DNA from: Bacteriovoracaceae bacterium UBA7695
Lineage (GTDB): Bacteria; Bdellovibrionota; Bacteriovoracia; Bacteriovoracales; Bacteriovoracaceae
Assembly: GCA_002482685.1 (NCBI GenBank)
Contig: DLGL01000094.1
Span: 2,642-7,902, forward strand
DNA length: 5,261 nt
Direction of reading: 5' to 3'
Made by a program: the position numbers and the translations under genes. Shown one piece after another: positions 1 through 4,858 of this stretch (the first letter of the stretch is position 1; every line of letters starts with the position of its first letter). The notes beneath the pieces are model-generated. The model worked only from the letters and a program-made list of their open reading frames with translations. It was not told the origin of the DNA and searched no databases.

Positions 1-192
1 CTTACAACAGCTATTTATGAAGGCAGCCCACTTCTTACTGATAACTACACCAGCTCTACATCTTCAGGCTTTGAAAAATCTATTTTGGCCGGAGAAATTT
101 TTGAAACGAATGGCACCCTCAAAAGGAAATTCCAATATGAGGGTGTTGGTTACACGAATATTTACTATGAATGTTCTTTGAAACTTATCTAA
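1..192 (+). CDS. C-terminal end of an unrecognised protein (5' end outside window)
   Basis: An open frame runs from base 1 without interruption to a TAA at 190-192, giving the last 63 residues of a longer protein. The segment is rich in Tyr, Thr, Ser and Gly, with short alternating hydrophobic stretches, and ends in YYECSLKLI. This looks like beta-sheet structure, perhaps of an exported or envelope protein, but I see no membrane segment or known motif and do not recognise the family. Its stop overlaps the stop of the convergent BrkB gene by 4 bases, so there is no intergenic room for a dedicated terminator. The frame is judged real because it ends precisely where the opposite gene ends and because the only competing reading there is a short antisense frame with unconvincing composition. 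No function is proposed. Confidence 0.6.
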   Translation, partial: LTTAIYEGSPLLTDNYTSSTSSGFEKSILAGEIFETNGTLKRKFQYEGVGYTNIYYECSLKLI

Positions 193-1022
193 CTTACCTT
201 GCCGATTTTCTTCAGATACTGAAAGACTACAACGCTCAAAAATACAATAAAAGATGAATAATAGGCCCAAGTAAGAAAGACCAGGATCGTACCTGCCGCT
301 CCATAGACTGAGCTTGCAGCGACGCCTCTGAGGTATGTGGCCATAAGCATGTTACCAATCATAAAAAAAACAGCAGAAAAGCCCGCTTTTTTTAAAGTAT
401 CAGTGATAGGAAAACGCTTGGAAGGTACAAAGTGATGAATAGCAGTAAACATACCAAGATAAACCATAAAATTTAAGTACAGGACTAAAAACGTTGACCA
501 GGGCCCTCTTCCATTGCCACCGAAGATCTCCAGCAAAATACTACTTCCGAATATTGAGGCCAAAAACACAATGGCCGCCATGACCACAAAGAACATAGAA
601 AATAGCTTCTCTCTGACTGACTCCCAGATGGTCTTACTGGTTTTTGGATTATAGTCACCGTAGATAACATCAAAGGAATATCGGAACTGCAGAAAAACCA
701 TAGAAGCCGTAGAAAGGAGAACAATAGCTCCAATAATCCCTGATATTGACCCAATATCAACACCCTTATTTACATTTTGAAAAACCATATCAACCATCTG
801 GCCGACCTGAGGACTCACCGTGAGGGCCGTCTGTTTCACGATATCATTCTGCATCCCTCTGCCCAGGATAGAGGCCACAGAAAGCAGGATCAGCGCAAAG
901 GGAGCAAGGGCGAGAGCTGAGTAGTAAGAGATTGAAGAAGAAAGAAGAAATAAATTATCCCGGGATATTTTTTCGGCCAATCCTTTAATTCGGCCCATAG
1001 CGCTTCGATTAACTAGTTGCAT
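189..1022 (-). CDS. YihY/virulence factor BrkB family membrane protein
   Basis: Polytopic inner-membrane protein of 277 residues, the usual size for a compact YihY/BrkB (formerly mis-named RNase BN) protein. The molecular function of the family is not settled; transport or envelope roles have been suggested. The N-terminal family signature is visible as an amphipathic helix followed by RDNLFLLSSSISYYSALALAP (residues 21-41). About six membrane segments can be drawn (roughly 31-53, 93-114, 141-163, 178-197, 211-232, 243-266). The C-terminal signature VYGAAG...WAYYSS is at 239-257. The start at 1022 is supported by AGGAGA (1028-1033), 5 bases upstream of the ATG, and by a promoter just above it. 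It is a clear paralogue of the BrkB half of the next gene. The Glu commonly found in the last helix (GAE-like motif) is Val265 here. It ends in a 4-base convergent overlap with the gene at 1-192. Confidence 0.88.
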   Translation of the reverse strand: MQLVNRSAMGRIKGLAEKISRDNLFLLSSSISYYSALALAPFALILLSVASILGRGMQNDIVKQTALTVSPQVGQMVDMVFQNVNKGVDIGSISGIIGAIVLLSTASMVFLQFRYSFDVIYGDYNPKTSKTIWESVREKLFSMFFVVMAAIVFLASIFGSSILLEIFGGNGRGPWSTFLVLYLNFMVYLGMFTAIHHFVPSKRFPITDTLKKAGFSAVFFMIGNMLMATYLRGVAASSVYGAAGTILVFLTWAYYSSFIVFLSVVVFQYLKKIGKVS

Positions 1023-1045
1023 GCGACTCTCCTAAAGTAGCGTGT

Positions 1046-1075
1046 ATTATAACATAGAGGAATTCCTCATCTGAA
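1046..1075 (-). promoter_or_regulatory. Probable sigma-70-type promoter of the 277-residue BrkB gene
   Basis: Read on the minus strand, a perfect -10 box TATAAT (1046-1051) is preceded by TG and one base, the extended -10 pattern TGTTATAAT. An 18-base spacer separates it from TTCAGA (1070-1075), a 4/6 match to the -35 consensus. Transcription would start near 1039, leaving a leader of about 17 bases that contains the AGGAGA ribosome site. The BrkB gene can therefore be transcribed independently of the fusion gene upstream. The rest of the 134-base gap (1023-1156) shows no convincing terminator hairpin with a T run; only an AT-rich GTTTTTTAAAAAC symmetry lies just after the fusion gene's stop. 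Confidence 0.6.
1057..1068. repeat. Perfect 12-base palindrome inside the promoter spacer
   Basis: GAGGAATTCCTC is a perfect inverted repeat lying entirely between the proposed -35 and -10 boxes of the BrkB promoter. A dyad in this place could be an operator for a dimeric repressor or MerR-type activator. An 18-base spacer is slightly long, but not the 19-20 typical of MerR promoters. A single 12-base palindrome can also arise by chance, so the regulatory reading is only inference. Confidence 0.3.
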
Positions 1076-1156
1076 GGGGCAAAGCCGCTCTTAAGCATAA
1101 GATTGCCTTTAGATTCGTCAGACTATGAAGAGTTTTTTAAAAACCGGGAGAAAAGT

Positions 1157-2494
1157 TTAGGTTTTCTTACGCTTAAGAAATTCAAAGAGCTCGACACTCA
1201 TAAAAAGTGTGAGAGAAGAATAAAATGTCCAGAGGAGAAATATAAGTAGTGCTCCGGCCGCCCCGTATAAAGAATTAAGAGCGAAATTTTTCATATAAAG
1301 CCCAATCAAAATGTTCCCAAATAAAAAGAGACCTGAAGTTAACAGCGACATTTGAGCACAGTCACGGAGCCTTTTTTTCTTGGTGGGTGTAACGAAATAC
1401 ATTCCTGTGAAAAGCACAAAGAGGACACAAAAGTTCAGTAGTACCTGGAGAGCATTTTTAACCATCTCATTTTCAAAGCTACTCCCAACGAGGAAATTAA
1501 AAAGCGGATTAATAAGAAGAGAAAGGGCAAAAAGAGTACACATCCCCATGGCCACCAGCATGAGAACACCGCGGGACTTAATGATTTCAACTACGGTTTT
1601 AGGTTTGTGAACATCAATATCCCCATAAATAACATCCAGAGAGTAGCGCATTTGTACGAAAAGTAGAGAGGCGAGAAAAACCAAAAAACCTAACCCTATG
1701 ACACCGGATATCGACCCCAGATCCACCCGGGACTGTAAATTATCAAGAACCATTTCAAGAGTCTCTTTAAGTTCGGGAGCGATCATGGAGACCTGGGAGA
1801 GAATCCCCTGCTGAACATCTTCCCCGATCAAGGAAGCAATACTCAGAATAATAAGCAGAAGCGGGGCAAGGCCCAGGGCCGCATAATATGATATTGAAGA
1901 AGAAAGTAAGAATAAATTATGACGGTCAATCCGCATAATCAAAACTTTTAGATCATGTTTCAGACCCTTTTTTTTTTCAGCGTCCTCCATACCAAGGTAC
2001 TGCTCTTTATAGTTGAGGTATGCTTCAAAATGATGGGAGACTTTGTGGATCTCTTCCGGGGAGAGTGCACGCTCAACCACGGCCGGGCGACCCTTGATAA
2101 GGCTACCGGGCGGAAACTTTTTTCCAGGAGAAACCAATGATCCGGCCGCTACGAGTGAATTATCCCCTATCTCAGCGCCATCCAAGATAACCGCTCCCAT
2201 ACCTATCAGACATCCATTGCCAATTTTGCAGCCATGAAGAGTGACACTGTGGCCAAAAGAAGTATTTTCTCCAACGGTAACACTGTTCATTTCCGTCACA
2301 TGAAACATGCACATATCCTGCACGTTGGTATTCTTTCCGATGACAATCGTATTTACATCCGCACGAATCACAGTATTAAACCAAACGTTAACATGATCAC
2401 CCAGATTCGCACGACCGATGATTTTCGCACCTTCAGCAATGAAAATGCGCTCACCTAATTCTGGTACAAACTCAAGATATGGAAGAAGTGACAT
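1157..2494 (-). CDS. Fusion of gamma-carbonic-anhydrase-like protein and YihY/BrkB membrane domain
   Basis: Protein of 445 residues with two domains. Residues 1-170 are a left-handed beta-helix of the gamma-CA/YrdA/PaaY type. They contain hexapeptide repeats, the RADVN motif (Arg44, Asp46), NVQD (Gln59, Asp60) and the three expected metal ligands His65 (MFHVT), His82 and His87 (GHSVTLHGC), followed by the family's C-terminal helix (LSPEEI...YLNYKEQYL). Residues 182-445 are a BrkB domain: amphipathic helix, RHNLFLLSSSISYYAALGLAP, about six membrane spans, and LYGAAG...WTFYSS near the end, with Glu435 kept in the last helix. Gamma-CA family members bind Zn/Fe and may hydrate CO2, although many YrdA-like members lack shown activity; no acidic-loop proton-shuttle Glu as in archaeal Cam is evident. 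The ATG has GAGAGG (2500-2505) 5 bases upstream and sits one base after the stop of the baeRF gene, so coupling is likely. The linker (171-181) is encoded across an A10 run. Both domains are clear; the fused state is the unusual part. Confidence 0.85.
   Translation of the reverse strand: MSLLPYLEFVPELGERIFIAEGAKIIGRANLGDHVNVWFNTVIRADVNTIVIGKNTNVQDMCMFHVTEMNSVTVGENTSFGHSVTLHGCKIGNGCLIGMGAVILDGAEIGDNSLVAAGSLVSPGKKFPPGSLIKGRPAVVERALSPEEIHKVSHHFEAYLNYKEQYLGMEDAEKKKGLKHDLKVLIMRIDRHNLFLLSSSISYYAALGLAPLLLIILSIASLIGEDVQQGILSQVSMIAPELKETLEMVLDNLQSRVDLGSISGVIGLGFLVFLASLLFVQMRYSLDVIYGDIDVHKPKTVVEIIKSRGVLMLVAMGMCTLFALSLLINPLFNFLVGSSFENEMVKNALQVLLNFCVLFVLFTGMYFVTPTKKKRLRDCAQMSLLTSGLFLFGNILIGLYMKNFALNSLYGAAGALLIFLLWTFYSSLTLFMSVELFEFLKRKKT
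1968..1977 (-). other. A10 homopolymer (coding strand) at the junction of the two fused domains
   Basis: Ten T on the plus strand read as GAA AAA AAA AAG in the fusion gene, codons 173-176. This contains the A-AAA-AAG heptamer known as a -1 slippery site in dnaX, and runs of nine or more A are classical transcriptional slippage sites. With nine A the frame reads two more sense codons and meets TGA (177-residue product). With eleven A it meets TGA after residue 180. Both products would be complete free gamma-CA proteins of normal length. Whether slippage takes place cannot be told from the sequence alone. Confidence 0.5.
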
Positions 2495-2495
2495 T

Positions 2496-3560
2496 CTAAC
2501 CTCTCAGTATGGCCAGGACATAAGAGTCCTGGGGAAAGAAGTGGGGGGCCAGAATCTGGATTTTTCCACCCTGACTGATCACTTCTTCTGCCAGCTCATT
2601 CAGAAGATCCACTGAAGGATTTTTCTTACTGGCCTTTTTATGTATCTCGTATTCGCCCGTTTCAAAACTTATACGACCGTAAATTTTTCTCTCTGTAGGA
2701 ATCACCAATTGAGCGACGTTTCCTTTATGAACCGCCTCAATAATAAGACCAAGATCAGATATCAGTCTCTTGGATTTAACCATTTTCTTGAGCCGCTCCT
2801 TAAAGCGGGCCGAATAGAAATCCATGACTGAATAACGAAACTGCTTACATCTTTCAAGTATTTCTACACAGGTTTTCTCGTAAAAATCTTCCTGCATATG
2901 AGAGATCACACCACTTGAATTTGTAAAGTAGCGCAGAAAGATATCTCTCATATCATCAAGTCCCGTCACCAGTACTGGGAGGGAATCATAGGCCGTTAAA
3001 TCCATCACTTTTTGAGCAATAGTTTTAAGGGCAAGAATCGATTTATATGGAACCAGGCCGACATGATTAGGAGTAAAAATCCTCGACTTCATATCGATGG
3101 CAAGTTGATCAAATTCGTAATGCTGAATGATCTCCAGGTGATGAAAATCCCCACGATAGACATTAATGTCATAGAGTGAAATATTAACCACAAGATATTC
3201 CGGATTCACAAACAACTCTTCCAGCAGAGGCCGCACATGAAAACTGTTTCCAATCATGCAGTAAGCTTCAACCGGTGTTTCCAGTGAAACATATCCCTGA
3301 ACTTCTTCAGAAAGAAAAAATCCAAGATACTTGTGAGAATGAGTCTTAACAATTTTTTTTATATTACTTGTTTGTTTGACTAAAAGTTTTGCCAGAGGTT
3401 CTTTCCCGCGCAGTGAGAGTTGCAACTGCATGTCCGTTAGAAAAATTTCCAACTCATCCAGATCAGAATTGCGGGGCTGAAAAAAACTCAAAGTTGTCGA
3501 TGTTTGAGAATGGAATAACAGCTGGTTAAGATTAACTGGTTTCAATACTTTGACCCTCAT
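2496..3560 (-). CDS. baeRF-family (bacterial eRF1/Pelota-like) protein, possible ribosome hibernation or rescue factor
   Basis: Cytosolic protein of 354 residues, typical of the bacterial archaeo-eukaryotic release factor (baeRF) group, to which the hibernation factor Balon is related. Residues 1-150 resemble the baeRF N-terminal domain: ...LGFFLSEEVQGYVSLETP, then GNSFHVRPLLEEL (104-116), then a strand pattern EYLVVNISLYDINVYRG (121-137). The middle domain (about 155-260) has VLVTGLDDMRDIFLRYF (196-212). The C-terminal L7Ae-like domain (about 265-354) ends DLLNELAEEVISQGGKIQILAP...YVLAILRG, a characteristic family ending. No GGQ peptide-release motif is present, as expected for baeRFs, so peptide hydrolysis is unlikely. 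Start choice is open. The ATG at 3560 has no good ribosome site, whereas TTG at 3545 (codon 6) has GAGGG 8 bases upstream and leaves the domain intact. It is followed after one base by the gamma-CA/BrkB gene, so the two are cotranscribed. A ribosome role is by homology only. Confidence 0.8.
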   Translation of the reverse strand: MRVKVLKPVNLNQLLFHSQTSTTLSFFQPRNSDLDELEIFLTDMQLQLSLRGKEPLAKLLVKQTSNIKKIVKTHSHKYLGFFLSEEVQGYVSLETPVEAYCMIGNSFHVRPLLEELFVNPEYLVVNISLYDINVYRGDFHHLEIIQHYEFDQLAIDMKSRIFTPNHVGLVPYKSILALKTIAQKVMDLTAYDSLPVLVTGLDDMRDIFLRYFTNSSGVISHMQEDFYEKTCVEILERCKQFRYSVMDFYSARFKERLKKMVKSKRLISDLGLIIEAVHKGNVAQLVIPTERKIYGRISFETGEYEIHKKASKKNPSVDLLNELAEEVISQGGKIQILAPHFFPQDSYVLAILRG

Positions 3561-3583
3561 GGTCTAGAAAACGTCTTCTTCAG

Positions 3584-3589
3584 ATTATA
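3584..3589 (-). promoter_or_regulatory. Perfect -10 box upstream of the baeRF gene
   Basis: The minus strand reads TATAAT at 3584-3589, which would place the transcription start near 3577 and give a leader of about 17 bases to ATG 3560 or about 32 bases to TTG 3545. No good -35 box is found at 16-19 bases spacing (best is CTATCA at 3608-3613, 3/6). The promoter may be weak, activator-dependent or read by another sigma factor. It lies in the 63-base divergent region shared with the ROK kinase gene, for which no convincing promoter could be picked out. Confidence 0.4.
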
Positions 3590-3606
3590 GCCGAGAGCAA
3601 CCTTTC

Positions 3607-3621
3607 ATGATAGCGTTTTGA
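3607..3621 (+). promoter_or_regulatory. Possible four-codon leader reading frame before the ROK kinase
   Basis: ATG ATA GCG TTT TGA encodes MIAF and stops two bases before the kinase ATG at 3624. GAGAG (3593-3597) lies 9 bases upstream of this mini-frame, whereas the kinase ATG itself has no ribosome site at a normal distance. Ribosomes could start at the leader and re-initiate at the kinase start. So short a frame can easily arise by chance. Confidence 0.2.
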
Positions 3622-3623
3622 CT

Positions 3624-4562
3624 ATGAATAAAGACCAGATCGCCTTCGGAATTGACATCGGTGGGACCAATACAAAAATGGGAATTTTCGACCTGGAAGG
3701 AAAGCTTCTCTGCTTCCGCACCATACCCACTGCGAAATCCCAGGACCCCGAACTATTTATTGAGCAGTTAGCTCAGGAATCTGAACACATGCTCAGCTCA
3801 GAACTAAATATCAAACTTGGTGACGCACGAATTGTAGGTGTTGGTGCCGGCGCCCCTATGGCCAATTATTTCACCGGTGCTGTTGAACATGCTCCGAATT
3901 TAGGTTGGAAAAATGTCCCTCTTAAAAAACACTTCGAAAAATATTTTCGTTGTCCCGCTGTTATTGAAAATGATGCGAATCTCGCAGCAGTGGGAGAAAA
4001 AAAATGGGGTTCGGGCAAAGAGTTCACAGACTTTATTCTGATTACATTAGGCACTGGAGTAGGTGCTGGACTTATTCTGAACAGCAAACTCTACCGGGGA
4101 TTCAACGCTCTCGGCGGCGAAGGGGGGCATGTCATTATCCCTCACGAGAAAAAGCGTCTCTGCTCATGCGGAGGAATGAATCACCTTGAAAGCTACCTTT
4201 CTGCCAAAGGGATCAAAGAGACAATTTCTGAACTTACTCATGAAGATTGGACAATTGAGAAGCTCGGAAGTCTCTTCAGGGCCGGAGATCTAAAGGCTAC
4301 GGCGATCATCAATCAAATTGCCACTGAACTGGCTTCTGGCTTTGTTTCTATTGGAGTCTTATTCGGACCTCAAGCTTTTGTCATCGGCGGTGGAGTTTCC
4401 AAACTTGGCGACACCTTCAATCAGGTCGTTCAGAAGAAGATGGATGAACTCATCCATTTCTCTCTTAAGGGAAAAATTAAAATCGTTACGGCAACTCTAT
4501 CATCTGAAAAAGGTGCAGTTTACGGCGGAGCTGCCTTGATCTTCGATGAGGCCAGCAAGTAA
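3624..4562 (+). CDS. ROK family sugar kinase (glucokinase-like)
   Basis: Cytosolic kinase of 312 residues, normal for ROK glucokinases, expected to phosphorylate a hexose (glucose most likely; other ROK sugars such as mannose, fructose or N-acetylated amino sugars are possible) with ATP. Visible motifs are the phosphate-binding loop DIGGTNTK (11-18), ENDAN (115-119, catalytic Asp117), LGTGVGAGLI (142-151), the sugar-contacting GGEGGHV (164-170, Glu166 and His169), a zinc site CSCGGMNHLE (180-189) and the adenosine-site GGGVS (255-259). The canonical zinc motif CxCGxxGCxE is altered: GC is NH here, so His187 would replace the third Cys as ligand, with His169, Cys180 and Cys182. ATG 3624 was chosen because it sits at the usual distance before the P-loop; TTG 3618 is the only other in-frame start, and neither has a good ribosome site. 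The stop overlaps the next ATG by one base (TAATG). Confidence 0.88.
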   Translation: MNKDQIAFGIDIGGTNTKMGIFDLEGKLLCFRTIPTAKSQDPELFIEQLAQESEHMLSSELNIKLGDARIVGVGAGAPMANYFTGAVEHAPNLGWKNVPLKKHFEKYFRCPAVIENDANLAAVGEKKWGSGKEFTDFILITLGTGVGAGLILNSKLYRGFNALGGEGGHVIIPHEKKRLCSCGGMNHLESYLSAKGIKETISELTHEDWTIEKLGSLFRAGDLKATAIINQIATELASGFVSIGVLFGPQAFVIGGGVSKLGDTFNQVVQKKMDELIHFSLKGKIKIVTATLSSEKGAVYGGAALIFDEASK

Positions 4563-4858
4563 TGCAGGACTGGCATCTAAACACTGAACTTAAAGAAGCA
4601 AAAAAACTGGATGAGATTGTCACCTCTTACGCCAAAAAACTTCAGAAAGCCGTTCAGGAAGCTAAAACTGAAGAAGAGAAAATGACGGCAGTCAAAGTTT
4701 TTTATAGAAAGTACTACACGCTTACACTTACCAAAATTAATCTTGAGGCCGGAATTAATAAATCCCCTACCCGAGATATTATTCTCGATTACCCATGGAA
4801 GGATTTAGAACTTAACCGCTTTCAGTGCATGAAGGTATGGGAAAAGGTTAATCCTTGA
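4562..4858 (+). CDS. Small charged helical protein of unknown function
   Basis: A 98-residue frame that I do not recognise. It starts with ATG overlapping the kinase stop by one base, with TGAGG about 10 bases upstream, and ends in a 4-base overlap with the Maf gene. Residues 8-60 are strongly charged and helical in character (many Lys, Glu, Ala), likely a helical hairpin or short coiled coil. The tail (70-98) has aromatic residues and the segment DIILDYPWKDLELNRF. There is no signal peptide, membrane span or Cys/His metal site. The tight fit between two certain genes, with coupling on both sides, makes it a real gene. The context gives no direct function; a small accessory or binding protein cotranslated with the kinase and Maf is all that can be inferred. 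Confidence 0.75.
   Translation: MQDWHLNTELKEAKKLDEIVTSYAKKLQKAVQEAKTEEEKMTAVKVFYRKYYTLTLTKINLEAGINKSPTRDIILDYPWKDLELNRFQCMKVWEKVNP

Noticed and set aside
64..270. Minus-strand reading frame of 68 codons
   Set aside because: It crosses the convergent stops, lies antisense to a better-supported coding frame and has no family features or conserved motifs.
485..763. Minus-strand frame of 92 codons inside the 277-residue BrkB gene
   Set aside because: Out-of-frame shadow of a clear membrane protein; rich in Trp, Cys and Ser as expected of a shifted hydrophobic gene.
1131..1146. AT-rich symmetry GTTTTTTAAAAAC after the fusion gene, as a terminator
   Set aside because: No GC-rich stem and no stable hairpin followed by a T run; too weak to call.
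931..1920. Near-identical 28-base stretches at 931-958 and 1893-1920, which might look like a direct repeat
   Set aside because: Both encode the same conserved LFLLSSSIS motif of the two BrkB paralogues, so the similarity comes from gene duplication and protein conservation, not a mobile or regulatory repeat.
1955..2458. Several plus-strand frames of 61-74 codons antisense to the gamma-CA domain
   Set aside because: Antisense shadows; the minus-strand frame carries all the family motifs.
3550..3588. TTGACC (3550-3555) as -35 of a plus-strand promoter for the ROK gene
   Set aside because: No acceptable -10 box at 16-18 bases; the nearest AT-rich hexamer is nearly 30 bases away.
3866..4087. 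Minus-strand frame of 73 codons within the ROK kinase gene
   Set aside because: Antisense to the catalytic ENDAN and LGTG motif region of a certain gene.
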